64,000 nucleotides of DNA from JAKFWI01 sp035549875 (GCA_035549875.1 DASZPV010000008.1:1-64000), one strand, 5' to 3'. Shown: positions 1-8,831, numbered from the stretch's first letter. The notes: generated by a model not told the origin, from the sequence alone. Numbers and translations: made by a program.

Positions 1-263
1 GTCGTCTTATCGACCAGTATTGTATACGGAACGATCTGCTTCAGCGGCAGCATGATCGCGATCACCGCCGCCTGTGCGCCACATGCGATGATCAACATCA
101 GCGCGACGATCCAGGCGAAGCGCCGGGAGTTCTGCAATTCGCGAACGGTTTCCTCCGCCCAGGCCTGGGCGATGGCGTATCGCCCATGGCGGTCAAGCGC
201 CTCGTCGCTTGGCTCCTTGTTGGCTGGCGTATCCCAGCGTGTGCGCTCAAGATCGTTGCGCAT
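1..263 (-). CDS. virB8: VirB8-like type IV secretion inner-membrane protein (3' part outside window)
   Basis: The N-terminal 87 codons are present and the rest lies beyond the window edge. VirB8 is a bitopic inner-membrane protein that helps nucleate the type IV secretion channel through its periplasmic NTF2-like domain. The visible part has a charged cytoplasmic start (MRNDLERTRWDTP), a helix ending in ELQNSRRFAW, a single membrane span at about residues 50-70 (WIVALMLIIACGAQAAVIAI) and the typical post-membrane motif LKQIVPYTILVDKTT. The start ATG overlaps the virB6 stop in TGATG, so translation is probably coupled. Family assignment is confident from the membrane-proximal VPYTILVDK motif and from operon order. 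Whether the full gene is intact cannot be seen. Confidence 0.85.
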   Translation of the reverse strand, partial: MRNDLERTRWDTPANKEPSDEALDRHGRYAIAQAWAEETVRELQNSRRFAWIVALMLIIACGAQAAVIAIMLPLKQIVPYTILVDKT

Positions 264-1396
264 CAGGATTCTCCGTTCCGCATGGCGGGGCGGGGCATGC
301 GGCGTTGGCTTTGCCCAAGCCGCTCGGTCAGGGGCGTGGCGTCGCGGCTCACGGCATCTACAAGGCTCGTCGTGCGGCGCGCATCGACTTGCCTGGCCTC
401 GTCGCCTGAAGCGTCCATCATCGCTGCGCGCGCGGCGGTTTCCTCGGCGCGGGCCATCGAGCGTATCGGGGGAATCTGTACGTCGCGATCGGAGGCCGTC
501 GCGCGGTCGCGCCGTCCGTGCGACGAAGAAAAGCCGCTGGCGATTCCGGCGCAGACCCGCAGCGCCATCAGCATGACGATCCCGAACACCGCTACGATCA
601 GGCCGATAGTCACGATCGGCCCCATATCGAACAGATTGCGCGCAGCATTCGCGCCGACAAGGTCGAGGAACGGCTGCAGCATGGAGATCATCGCCGCCGC
701 GAACACGTTGGCGGCAAGCGGCAACAACGCGAAACCGACCGTGGTGCGCAGCCAGCCGTCGAAAAAGCCGCGCGTCGCATCGAACAGAAACAGACCGACG
801 AAGATCGGCCCCACCGCCAACAGGAATCCCAGCACGATCTTGGCGGCAAGGATCACGCCGAGCGTTGAAAGCAGCATGCCAATGGCTGAAAGCCACAACA
901 GGCCCGAGCCCAGCATCGGACCACCCTGCAGGATATTGGCTGCGGGTGAAGCCTGCGCGCCATACACGCCCGCCGCGCCCGCAAGGCGGGCGTAGGTGCT
1001 TTCGAGTCCGGCATAGACATCGCCGTTGAACCCCGAGCCGTCACGCGCCATCGCCGATAAAAGCACGCGCATGATGTCTCTGGGGCCGTCGAACAGGAAG
1101 TTGAAGATCACCGCCTGATAAGCCGCCCATGAGGTGATGAAGGCTAGGATCAGCCCCACTTTCACTGCCGCCACGGGCAATTCGGTTACACGCAGCCCGC
1201 CTCGGCCAAGCAGTAATTGGTAGCCGAACAGCGCGATATAGATCGTGAGCAATCCGGTGAAGGCGGTGGCGAAAATCGTTCCGGGACCGACGAGGTCGCG
1301 ATAGGAATCATGGACAAGCACGCGGATATGGCAATCGACGGTGTCGATCAGCGTGTTGACCACGCCTGGCGCGACGGAGGGAGCGCACAAAGGCAT
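263..1396 (-). CDS. virB6: VirB6/TrbL polytopic membrane channel component
   Basis: This 377-residue protein matches the VirB6 family, the polytopic inner-membrane part of type IV secretion systems that contacts the substrate during transfer. After a short periplasmic-looking N-terminus there are about six hydrophobic spans, for example around FATAFTGLLTIYIALFGYQL, VGLILAFITSWAAYQAVIF, ILAAKIVLGFLLAVGPIFVG and IVTIGLIVAVFGIVMLMAL. A central loop between spans carries FLFDGPRD and GNPxN-like sequence, and the C-terminus is a charged cytoplasmic tail of about 90 residues. I chose the ATG at 1396 because it overlaps the virB4 stop codon (TGATG). An upstream in-frame ATG at 1429 would add 11 residues inside virB4. 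Confidence is high from topology, length and position between virB4 and virB8. Confidence 0.85.
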   Translation of the reverse strand: MPLCAPSVAPGVVNTLIDTVDCHIRVLVHDSYRDLVGPGTIFATAFTGLLTIYIALFGYQLLLGRGGLRVTELPVAAVKVGLILAFITSWAAYQAVIFNFLFDGPRDIMRVLLSAMARDGSGFNGDVYAGLESTYARLAGAAGVYGAQASPAANILQGGPMLGSGLLWLSAIGMLLSTLGVILAAKIVLGFLLAVGPIFVGLFLFDATRGFFDGWLRTTVGFALLPLAANVFAAAMISMLQPFLDLVGANAARNLFDMGPIVTIGLIVAVFGIVMLMALRVCAGIASGFSSSHGRRDRATASDRDVQIPPIRSMARAEETAARAAMMDASGDEARQVDARRTTSLVDAVSRDATPLTERLGQSQRRMPRPAMRNGES

Positions 1397-3786
1397 CAGC
1401 TTCCTCGCGCGACCAGCCGCGGCAGCCACGCGGCCGGGTCTTCGCCAAGTTCGGAGCGCAATTGATCCAGAAGGCGCACGGTGTGTTCGCGGCCGGAAAG
1501 AACAGTGAGCGCTTCGTCGAGTCCGCCGAGATCGAGCCGCGCGACAACGCTGTCGGCGCGAGTCTTGATCAGGAAGCAGCGCGAGGTGTCAGGCAGGGAA
1601 CGAATGAGATCGAATTCGTGCTGTGTCAGGCCGAAGCCGCGACGGTAATCGCTTTCCTGCGCCTTGGGGTTAGGCAGGAATATCTGCGTCGCCGATTGTT
1701 CGACGATCGCCGAGGCGATCTTGCTGTCGAGCGCATCCGAGGCGCTTTGCGTGGAAAAACCGACGATGCCATTGCGTTTGCGGATGGTTTTTTCCCAATC
1801 GCGGATGCGACCTACGAACACGTCGTCGTCCAGCGCCTTCCACCCTTCATCGACGACGATGATCGTGGGCTCGCCATCGAGGCGCTCCTCGACGCGGTGG
1901 AACAGGTACATCATGGCGGGCGTGCGCAGGACGGGATCGTCGAGCAGTTGCGTCATGTCAAAACCGATCGCCTTGGCCTGCATGTCGAGATGGTCGGTTT
2001 CGTTGTCGAACAGCCAGGCCCGATCGCCTTCGTTGACCCAGGGCGAAAGCCGGGCGGCCAGATCGCCGGCCATCGGCCGGCGTGCTCCTGAAAACAATTC
2101 GCGGAAGAACCGCAGACGGCGATAAGCGGGGGCTTGGTCAAAATTGGCTGAAACGGCGTCGGCGATCATCGCCATGTCGTCGGCGGTCAAAGTCTCGCCA
2201 TGCGTGGATAGCAGCTTCGCCGTCCAGGTTTGCAGGAAGCGGCGGTTGGAGGCGCTGTCAGCCATTTGCAGCGGGTTGAAACCCGTGCGCACGCCCGGGC
2301 GCAATTGATCGTAGCGCGCGCCGATCGCGCGCAGGAAAATCTCCGCGCCGCGGTCCTTGTCGAAGAACACGATCCGCGGCTGGAATTTCTCGGCTTGCGC
2401 CAAGAGAAAATTCAAGATCACGGTTTTGCCCGAACCGGACGGGCCGATAATCAGGAAATTGCCTAGATCGCCGGTGTGAAAGTTGAAATAATAGGGCGAG
2501 GCCGCCGTCGTCTCCAGCACGGCGACGGCTGGCCCCCAATGATTGTTGGCGGCTTTGCCGGACGGATGGTTGTGGCAAGAGGCAAAGCCCGCAAAATTCG
2601 CTGAGGAAATCAGCGCGCGGCGCGGTACAAATTGAAAATTGCCTGGGAACTGCGCCCAGAACGCCGGCTCCATCGCCACATCTTCGCGCGTCGCGATGGC
2701 GCCGGTTTCAGCCAGCGCCGATTGCACGTCCGCAACCGCCTCGTCGAGCCCGGCCAATGAATCGGCCTTGACCATCAGTGTGGCGTGATGTTCCGCAAAC
2801 GTGGATCGCCCCGCCGCGACTTCATCCTTCGCTGCGACCAGATCGCGGCGAAGCGAAATGGCGTCATCGTCGGCCGCGTGCATTCGGCGGAGCGTGAGAT
2901 TCATGCGATTGAGCGCCACCTGCCGATCGACGAAGGCGAAGGATTGGCTGAGCGTGAATTCCCGTGGCAGCCGGCAAAGCGCGTCGAACTGGCCCGGCGC
3001 CGTGTGCGGCGGATATTCCTTGATCGAGACCATCGCCGCGAACTGGCGCTCAGTGTTCTCCGTCGCCGATAGCTCCAGCGTATCGAGTCCGAAGCTTACG
3101 CGGCGTCCGGGAATTGCACGCGCCGCGCCGTTTCCAATCGGCGCCAGGATCGGATCGATCTCGCCGTTGAATAGACAGGCGAGAAATTCGAGCGGCTCCG
3201 AGCACGGGCCGTCGGGCGTGTCGTAAGCGTCGATCAGGCGCACGCCATAGGGCTGCAGCGCTGCGAGCATCGCATCGCGCGCAGCGTCCAGCTCACGCCG
3301 ATCGCGCGCGCGGCCGGCGGCATCGACGGTTCCCGATTCGAAAAGGCCCGCCAACAGGCCGGCGCGTATCGAACTCGGTCGGCGCACGAGTGTAATATAC
3401 AGATCGTTGACATAAAGCCGTTTGGCTTCGATCCGCCGCCGCCACGCCGCATCCAGTGCGCGCGCAAACGGATTTGCAAATCTTCCGTCAATATGAGGCG
3501 CGATCCGCCGACGCACGACATGATGCCAGATGCCGAGCCGGGACGAAGCGACCCCGCGCAGCATGGTCTCGCGCAGGCCTTTGCGGTAATTCAATTCCTC
3601 GGTGTCCGCCGTCTCGAACGGAAACCCCTCGATGCGCAGACATTGCACCAGCGCGCCATCGCGCGTCAGCAGCGTCGCATCGTCGAGGTGGCGCAGATAC
3701 GGCAGCATATCGGCCGCAAGTTTTTCGCGGCGCGCCGGCGGGGAGCGCTTGGGCGTATGAGGCGGGCGCGGGCGCTTACCGCTCAT
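1396..3786 (-). CDS. virB4: VirB4 type IV secretion ATPase
   Basis: This is the large AAA+ ATPase that powers type IV pilus and channel assembly at the inner membrane. The 796-residue length is normal for VirB4. The N-terminal half is the CagE/VirB4 domain (LPYLRHLDDATLLTRDGA near the start). The C-terminal half holds the Walker A motif IIGPSGSGKT at about residue 445 and Walker B TIIVVDEGWKALDDD at about residue 645, followed by FSTQSASDAL. The start at 3786 overlaps the virB3 stop by 11 bases; a second in-frame ATG six codons upstream (3804) is possible, and neither has a strong ribosome site. It is followed directly by virB6, so the virB5 gene usually found here is absent. Confidence 0.93.
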   Translation of the reverse strand: MSGKRPRPPHTPKRSPPARREKLAADMLPYLRHLDDATLLTRDGALVQCLRIEGFPFETADTEELNYRKGLRETMLRGVASSRLGIWHHVVRRRIAPHIDGRFANPFARALDAAWRRRIEAKRLYVNDLYITLVRRPSSIRAGLLAGLFESGTVDAAGRARDRRELDAARDAMLAALQPYGVRLIDAYDTPDGPCSEPLEFLACLFNGEIDPILAPIGNGAARAIPGRRVSFGLDTLELSATENTERQFAAMVSIKEYPPHTAPGQFDALCRLPREFTLSQSFAFVDRQVALNRMNLTLRRMHAADDDAISLRRDLVAAKDEVAAGRSTFAEHHATLMVKADSLAGLDEAVADVQSALAETGAIATREDVAMEPAFWAQFPGNFQFVPRRALISSANFAGFASCHNHPSGKAANNHWGPAVAVLETTAASPYYFNFHTGDLGNFLIIGPSGSGKTVILNFLLAQAEKFQPRIVFFDKDRGAEIFLRAIGARYDQLRPGVRTGFNPLQMADSASNRRFLQTWTAKLLSTHGETLTADDMAMIADAVSANFDQAPAYRRLRFFRELFSGARRPMAGDLAARLSPWVNEGDRAWLFDNETDHLDMQAKAIGFDMTQLLDDPVLRTPAMMYLFHRVEERLDGEPTIIVVDEGWKALDDDVFVGRIRDWEKTIRKRNGIVGFSTQSASDALDSKIASAIVEQSATQIFLPNPKAQESDYRRGFGLTQHEFDLIRSLPDTSRCFLIKTRADSVVARLDLGGLDEALTVLSGREHTVRLLDQLRSELGEDPAAWLPRLVARGS

Positions 3787-4078
3787 GGGGGCTGGCCGCC
3801 GCATAGGAATTGCAGCGCCAGAAATTGTAATTCGCCACGCGCGGGCAACGGCTGGATTTCAAAATCCATAAATCCAGAAAGCGCGGCTCGCGCAGGCAGA
3901 GCGCGTAACCGATCGCGTGGATCACCAGTGCGGCGACGATCGACCAGAACGATTTCGTGATCAGGAATATCTCTGTGGTGACCACCAGATTCAGCACGAA
4001 AAAACTGTAGGAGACGCCCGCAAACATCTGGGGCCTGGTCAGACCCGAAAATACGACGTTGCGTTCAAGGCCGGCCAT
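3776..4078 (-). CDS. virB3: VirB3 inner-membrane protein
   Basis: A 100-residue protein with the VirB3/TrbD pattern: a short conserved N-terminus with VVFSGLTRPQMFAGV, then two closely spaced hydrophobic segments (YSFFVLNLVVTTEIFLI and FWSIVAALVIHAIGYALCL), then the charged REPRFLDLWILK motif typical of the family. VirB3 is a small inner-membrane subunit that works with VirB4, with which it is fused in some systems. The start at 4078 (MAGLERN) lies four bases after the virB2 stop. The much longer upstream reading frame would run into virB2 and is not credible. The stop overlaps virB4. Confidence 0.88.
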   Translation of the reverse strand: MAGLERNVVFSGLTRPQMFAGVSYSFFVLNLVVTTEIFLITKSFWSIVAALVIHAIGYALCLREPRFLDLWILKSSRCPRVANYNFWRCNSYAAASPHER

Positions 4079-4082
4079 GGCT

Positions 4083-4400
4083 TCACCCCGCTGCGCGCGC
4101 CGCGGCTTGCAGGCCCGCGACAATTGCCGCCGCGCCGAACAGGACAAAGCATCCCAGGATGACCGTCACGCCGTGACGCCAGTTCATCCGCCCGGTCAGC
4201 ATCATGAAGCCGACGATCGCCACGGCGATCACCGCGACGGCGGTCGCCAGATTTCCCAGCAGCGTGCCCTGAATCCAGTTCACGCTTGCGAGGATCGGGC
4301 CAGAGCCGGGCGGGTTCAGCGCAGCGCTTTGCGCGTTCGCTTCCGCGCTCCATGCGCCAAGCGCCGCCGCTGTGGCGGATAGCGTGCGCGCCAACCTCAT
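4083..4400 (-). CDS. virB2: VirB2 major pilin
   Basis: This 105-residue protein has the properties of VirB2/TrbC pilins. It has a cleavable signal sequence ending near AEANAQS (about residue 24), a short periplasmic stretch, then two hydrophobic helices (LATAVAVIAVAIVGFMML and VTVILGCFVLFGAAAIVAGL) separated by a basic loop TGRMNWRHG. The mature subunit would be about 80 residues, the usual size. It would polymerise into the type IV secretion pilus. Its ATG overlaps the virB1 stop (ATGA), which indicates one transcript with translational coupling. Confidence 0.88.
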   Translation of the reverse strand: MRLARTLSATAAALGAWSAEANAQSAALNPPGSGPILASVNWIQGTLLGNLATAVAVIAVAIVGFMMLTGRMNWRHGVTVILGCFVLFGAAAIVAGLQAAARAAG

Positions 4401-4978
4401 GGCGCCGGCGCCTTTTCGGTCAAAGCCGCCATGTAGTCGAGCACCGCATCGACGTAGGCCCGTGTCTCCCCGTAGGGCGGCGCGCCGCGGCGCCGCACAG
4501 CGGAGGGCCCGGCGTTATAGGCCGCAAGGGCAAGATCGAGATCGCCGCCGAATTCATCCAGCAGCATGCGCAAATAACGCGCGCCGCCTTCGATATTCTG
4601 GCTCGGATCGGCCGGACCGACGCCGAGATCGCGGGCCGTTCCGGCCATCAATTGCATGGCCCCCACGGCGCCCTTCGTTGAAACGGCAGCCGTATCGAAA
4701 CGCGACTCCGCCCATGCGACCGCCTCAAGCAAGCGCGGGCTCAGCGCCGTCTTCGTTCCTGATTGTTGCAGCAGCGGAGCGATCGCCGTTCGCTTGGCGG
4801 CCGTCGGGGTGCGTTCTGTCTTGGCAACGTCAACGGCGCCATATACGGCGACCGTGCCATCGGGCGCGATCTCCAGCACGTCGGCTTTAGCCGACGCCGG
4901 GAGCAATGCTGCAACAGCGAAAAGAGCCAATTGGCCCAGTCTGCCAAGGCGCTGCTGCGTCACCTCAAACTCCCCCAT
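4397..4978 (-). CDS. virB1: VirB1-like lytic transglycosylase
   Basis: A periplasmic SLT-family lytic transglycosylase, predicted to open the peptidoglycan locally so the secretion channel can cross it. The 193-residue protein starts MGEFEVTQQR with a hydrophobic signal segment (LALFAVAALLPASAKA). The catalytic glutamate lies in AVAWAESRFD, followed by the family motifs KGAVGAMQLM, GARYLRMLL and LALAAYNAGPSAV. I prefer the ATG at about 4978 because it puts the signal peptide at the N-terminus. A TTG at 5134 would add a 52-residue basic extension with no family support. It is the first gene of the virB operon, and the 200 bases up to the divergent gene at 5179 should hold the operon promoter. 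Confidence 0.85.
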   Translation of the reverse strand: MGEFEVTQQRLGRLGQLALFAVAALLPASAKADVLEIAPDGTVAVYGAVDVAKTERTPTAAKRTAIAPLLQQSGTKTALSPRLLEAVAWAESRFDTAAVSTKGAVGAMQLMAGTARDLGVGPADPSQNIEGGARYLRMLLDEFGGDLDLALAAYNAGPSAVRRRGAPPYGETRAYVDAVLDYMAALTEKAPAP

Positions 4979-5178
4979 TCGCCGCGTCCGGAACGCTAGC
5001 CCCCGGCAATCGGCATGTCGAGACTTCTGGCGCCAGCCCGTTAGACGGCGGGCGGGTCCCGTGATCGGTGATCTCGCGTTCGAGGGCCGATGATCCAATC
5101 GCAATTGTTGACCCGACCGTCGGCTGTTGGCCAAGGTAGTCGTCCGGGGCTTTTCAAGAAAACAACAGGGGAGACTGC

Positions 5179-6255
5179 ATGCGGCGGGATTGGATCGCAG
5201 TGTTCGCGACTATGGCGGCCGCAAGCCTTGCGGCCGGCGCCGCTTTTGCCGAAGAAGGCGCGGTGACCAAGGACCGGCAGGCCCGCTTTGCGTCTTATAG
5301 TGCGGCCCATCCCAAGCTCGGCGCCGAGATCGCGAAGGTCAAGGCGAAGACGGCGGCCCGCGTCGCCGCCGCGCGAGCAACGGATATTCAGGCGTCGCTG
5401 GAAAAGCCGCCGGTGATCTGGCGCGTATCGGACAAGCCGCTCGAAGTGTGGGATGGCGCGGACTATCCGGAGATGATCATCGTTCCGGCTGGTGAATTCA
5501 CCATGGGCACGCCGCCTGCCGAGCCGTACCATCAGACCTATGAGGCCCCGCTCCACCGCGTGCGGATCGGCTACAGCTTCGCCGTCAGCAAATATCCGGT
5601 CACTGTTGGCGAGTTCGCGGCGTTCGTGGCCGACACGCATTACGATGCGGGCGACGCGTGCTTCACCGGCGAGCAGGGCGCACAGCCAATGAGCGGCCGC
5701 AATTGGCGCCAGCCCAGCTTCGAGCAGACCAGCACACATCCCGTTGCGTGCATGAATTTCAACGACGCCGAGGCCTATGCGGCCTGGCTGTCAAAGAAGA
5801 CCGGCCACGCCTATCGGCTCTTGTCCGAGGCCGAATACGAATACGCGACGCGGGCGGGGTCCACGACAACCTATTGGTGGGGCGAGGATCCTGCCGGGGC
5901 ATGCGCCTACGCTAACAGCGCGGATATGGACGCTCAGGCTCATTTTCCAACAGTGAACACCTGCCATGACGGTTACGTGTTCACCTCGCCCGTCGGCAAT
6001 TTCAAGCCGAACGCATTTGGCCTTTACGACATGGTCGGCAATGTTTGGACATGGCAGTCGGATTGCTGGAATACCTCATACGATGGCGCGCCGACGGATG
6101 GCTCGGCCAACGCCGGCGGGGATTGCAGCGCACGCATGCTTCGCCGCGGATCGTTTAGCGCCCGCCCGCCGCTCAATCGGTCAGGCGGGCGTATCAGGTA
6201 CCCGGTCGCCACTCGCGTGGATGACCATGGCATCCGCGTCGCGAGAACTTTGTAA
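5179..6255 (+). CDS. Exported SUMF1/FGE-fold protein lacking the catalytic cysteines
   Basis: A 358-residue protein with a signal peptide (cleavage near residue 24, AAFAEE), a charged helix to about residue 75, and then a formylglycine-generating-enzyme (SUMF1) domain at about residues 95-358. Clear fold motifs are MIIVPAGEFTMG, VSKYPVTVGEFAAFV, YRLLSEAEYEYATRAG and FGLYDMVGNVWTW. True formylglycine-generating enzymes bind copper with a cysteine pair in the GGS...C....C segment. Here that segment (LRRGSFSARPPLNRSGGRIR, about residues 321-340) has no cysteine, so sulfatase activation is unlikely and the function is unknown. A good ribosome site (AGGGGAG) sits before the ATG. No sulfatase gene is nearby. 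Confidence 0.85.
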   Translation: MRRDWIAVFATMAAASLAAGAAFAEEGAVTKDRQARFASYSAAHPKLGAEIAKVKAKTAARVAAARATDIQASLEKPPVIWRVSDKPLEVWDGADYPEMIIVPAGEFTMGTPPAEPYHQTYEAPLHRVRIGYSFAVSKYPVTVGEFAAFVADTHYDAGDACFTGEQGAQPMSGRNWRQPSFEQTSTHPVACMNFNDAEAYAAWLSKKTGHAYRLLSEAEYEYATRAGSTTTYWWGEDPAGACAYANSADMDAQAHFPTVNTCHDGYVFTSPVGNFKPNAFGLYDMVGNVWTWQSDCWNTSYDGAPTDGSANAGGDCSARMLRRGSFSARPPLNRSGGRIRYPVATRVDDHGIRVARTL

Positions 6256-6384
6256 CGTCGGCGCTGCAAATTCGTCTCCTGGCTGCGTTGACGCCGCAGG
6301 CGCGCGAAGCGTGGCATGATCATTGGCTGCGGCGCGCGCCCATGCTTGTTTGGCGAGCGGGCCGGCGCTAAGCCGTTTCGATAA

Positions 6385-6407
6385 TTGCGGCGGCGCCTAC
6401 GCCGCAA
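6385..6407 (+). other. Short perfect stem-loop upstream of the enolase-superfamily gene
   Basis: TTGCGGCG and CGCCGCAA form an 8-bp stem around a 7-base loop, 25 bases before the start codon at 6432. There is no T-tract after it, so it is not a classical terminator. It could shape the leader RNA or simply be GC-rich sequence. The rest of 6256-6431 shows no gene. Confidence 0.3.
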
Positions 6408-6431
6408 AGCAAGTCGCGGGGGAGGCTCGTC

Positions 6432-7727
6432 ATGCGGCGCAGAGATATCTTGAAGGCCCTGCCGTGCGCAGGGCTGGCGGCGTTGCCGGCGGCGGCGCAG
6501 GTTCCGCAGCACACCGGCGTGCGCCTGAAGATCACCGATATTCGGCTCCTGCGGCTAAAGGTGATCAAGGACCTTGGGACGCTGGTCGGCTTCAATGGGC
6601 CGTGGGACATTAACCACGTGATCGTCGGCGGCGGTACGGTCCTTGAGGTTCGTACCGATCAGGGACTGATCGGAATTGGCTCTTCGATCGATCCCGTGCA
6701 ATTGCCGCGTCTGCGCGCCGGGGTGATCGGCCGCGATGCGTTCGACGTTCAACGCATCATGTCCGACCTGCGGGACGTCACCTATTTCCGCCGCTTGCAG
6801 GTGACCGGATCGGGCGCGCCGGCGGGCGAGGACCCTGCGATGCCGCTCGCCGCCGCCGCTGGCCGTGGCGGCGACACCAGCACGGACCGCGCCTACGCCG
6901 CCCTTGAGATCGCCCTCTGGGACCTGATCGGCAAAGCCTGCAACATGCCGCTGTATAAAATGTGGGGGCAGTGCAAGGACCGGGTCGTTCCCTATGCCAG
7001 CCAGTCGCGGCTAGGCGATCCAAAATCACGCGCTGAAATGTCGGCCAAGATCAAAGCCGATGGCTGGCGCGCCGTAAAATACCGCGCCCATTTTCATACG
7101 ATGAAGGACGATATCGCGCTGGTCGAGGAAACCCGGAAACTGGTCGGCGACGATTTCGACATCATGTGCGACGCCAACCAGGCGACGAACACCTATCTCA
7201 CCCCGGATGCGCCGTGGGAATTCGAGCGCGCAGTGGATACGGCGCGCGCCTACAAGCAGCTTAAAGTATATTGGCTCGAAGAACCGCTCGGCCGGTACGA
7301 TCTTGATCGGCAGGCCGAACTTAACCGGCTGGTCGACGTGCCACTCGCCGGCGGCGAAGGCAATCGCGGCCTGCACGAATTCCGCGACATGATCCTGAAG
7401 GGGTCGTTCGATATCGTGCAGCCGGAAATCCTGCTGATGGGGCCGATGGAGTTCCGCAAGATCGCCGCCTTCGCCGAGGTGATGGACAAAAGGGTTTCCC
7501 CGCACCTGGCCGACGGCAGGGTCGCGACCGTCTGCAACATGCACCTGGTCGCGTCGCTTCCGAACGTGGAATATCTGGAGATAGATCACGATCTGCCGCT
7601 AAAGGCCTATTCCAACGGCCTCGCGATATTTGAAGACCCGCCGGTGTTCCAGAAGGGCGGCTATTTCAACCTGCCCGACAAGCCAGGCCTCGGCGTGACG
7701 ATCAACAAAGACCTGATCCTGTCCTAG
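6432..7727 (+). CDS. Mandelate racemase/muconate lactonizing (enolase superfamily) protein with Tat-like signal
   Basis: A 431-residue enolase-superfamily enzyme, a group that abstracts a proton alpha to a carboxylate, usually in sugar-acid dehydration or racemisation. The N-terminus reads RRRDILKALPCAGLAALPAAAQ, a twin-arginine-type signal, so the folded protein is probably exported. Metal ligands fit D247 (IMCDANQ), E283 or E284 (WLEEPLG) and E309 (AGGEGN). The second-strand base is K216 in K-Y-R, and a candidate H358 (SPHLADG) matches the His of the His-Asp dyad. The substrate cannot be read from the sequence. A strong GGAGG ribosome site lies 5-8 bases before the ATG. The next gene encodes a periplasmic binding protein, which may act on the same compound. 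Confidence 0.85.
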   Translation: MRRRDILKALPCAGLAALPAAAQVPQHTGVRLKITDIRLLRLKVIKDLGTLVGFNGPWDINHVIVGGGTVLEVRTDQGLIGIGSSIDPVQLPRLRAGVIGRDAFDVQRIMSDLRDVTYFRRLQVTGSGAPAGEDPAMPLAAAAGRGGDTSTDRAYAALEIALWDLIGKACNMPLYKMWGQCKDRVVPYASQSRLGDPKSRAEMSAKIKADGWRAVKYRAHFHTMKDDIALVEETRKLVGDDFDIMCDANQATNTYLTPDAPWEFERAVDTARAYKQLKVYWLEEPLGRYDLDRQAELNRLVDVPLAGGEGNRGLHEFRDMILKGSFDIVQPEILLMGPMEFRKIAAFAEVMDKRVSPHLADGRVATVCNMHLVASLPNVEYLEIDHDLPLKAYSNGLAIFEDPPVFQKGGYFNLPDKPGLGVTINKDLILS

Positions 7728-7766
7728 CGGCCCAAGGCGGCGAAACGCTGAAACGAGGAGGCGAGG

Positions 7767-8831
7767 ATGGCCCTACCGAAATGGCGTTTGCTGCGGAATT
7801 TCGGCCTCGGCATTGCCGCAGCGCTGGTCCTGACGGGCGGCGCGGCGTTTGCGGAGGAGACGCCGCTGTCGGTCATTCTCGGCATCAAAACGCCGCCGTT
7901 GATGAATACGCTCAATCTCGTCGCCGAAGGCGCTGGCTTCTATAAGGAAGAGCGCCTGCGGGTCACGACGAGACTGGTGGACAGCCCGATTGAGGCGCTG
8001 AGGATGTGCCAGCGTGGCGAGGGCGATATTTGCCCGGCCGCGATCGAGCCGTTGGTGGATCATTATGACGACGGCATCCGGATGAAGATGTTTCTGTCGC
8101 GCGCCTCCAAGTTCGGCGTCGTGATCGCCGTGCTGGAGGACAGCCCGATCAAGAGCCTGGCGGACCTCAAGGGCAAGTCCATCGGCGTGCATTCCGCCGC
8201 CGGTTCGGCCGGAACCTTCACCACGCAATCGGCGCTATCGGCGGCGGGGCTCAAACCCGCCGACGCGACGATGGTGACTATCGGCATGGACAAGGAGGCG
8301 ATGCAGGCGTTCACCTCGCGCAAGGTGGACGCGGTGGGCTTGCCGCTTTACGAACTCGTTCCATTCATGGTGGCGGGCGTGAAGATGCGCGTCTTTCGCC
8401 ATCCGCTCGTGGGCGATGTCCCCAATGGCGGCTACGCGGCGGCGCCATCTGTAATGGCGGCCAAAGCCGATGCGCTGGGGCATTTCGCGCGCGCCATAGT
8501 CAAGGCCTCGCTTCTGATCCGCTACAACCCAAAGGCCGCGGCGCGGTACATGCTTACCGCCCAGGGCAAACCGTTTGCCGACAAAGATGTAGCGCGGAAT
8601 GCGGCGCAGTTGACCGCCTGGGAGGACGAACTCCCGGCCTCGGACCCCGGGAGCCGTCAGATTGGCGCCGTCCCCCAAAACGGCGTGCAAAAGTACATCC
8701 AGCTTCTGGCCGATTCCGGCGTGACGAAGCGGGTGGTTCCGGCGTCGGAGGTGGTCACTGACCGGTTCATCGCTTTCGCAAACGGCTTCGATCGCAGCGC
8801 GTTCGAGCGGCGGGCCGAATCCATGCACTGA
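7767..8831 (+). CDS. NMT1/THI5-like (NitT/TauT-type) substrate-binding protein, orphan
   Basis: A 354-residue periplasmic binding protein with a signal peptide (ALVLTGGAAFAEE, cleavage near residue 30). The NMT1/SsuA-like fold is shown by NLVAEGAGFYKEERL, MCQRGEGDICPAAIEPLV, SLADLKGKSIGVHSAAGS and AFTSRKVDAVGLP. Such proteins normally deliver nitrate, sulfonates, pyrimidines or aromatic acids to an ABC importer. No permease or ATPase gene is adjacent, so it either uses a transporter encoded elsewhere or has another role, such as sensing. It lies 39 bases after the enolase-superfamily gene with its own AGGAGG-type ribosome site, which suggests one operon. Ligand unknown. Confidence 0.85.
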   Translation: MALPKWRLLRNFGLGIAAALVLTGGAAFAEETPLSVILGIKTPPLMNTLNLVAEGAGFYKEERLRVTTRLVDSPIEALRMCQRGEGDICPAAIEPLVDHYDDGIRMKMFLSRASKFGVVIAVLEDSPIKSLADLKGKSIGVHSAAGSAGTFTTQSALSAAGLKPADATMVTIGMDKEAMQAFTSRKVDAVGLPLYELVPFMVAGVKMRVFRHPLVGDVPNGGYAAAPSVMAAKADALGHFARAIVKASLLIRYNPKAAARYMLTAQGKPFADKDVARNAAQLTAWEDELPASDPGSRQIGAVPQNGVQKYIQLLADSGVTKRVVPASEVVTDRFIAFANGFDRSAFERRAESMH

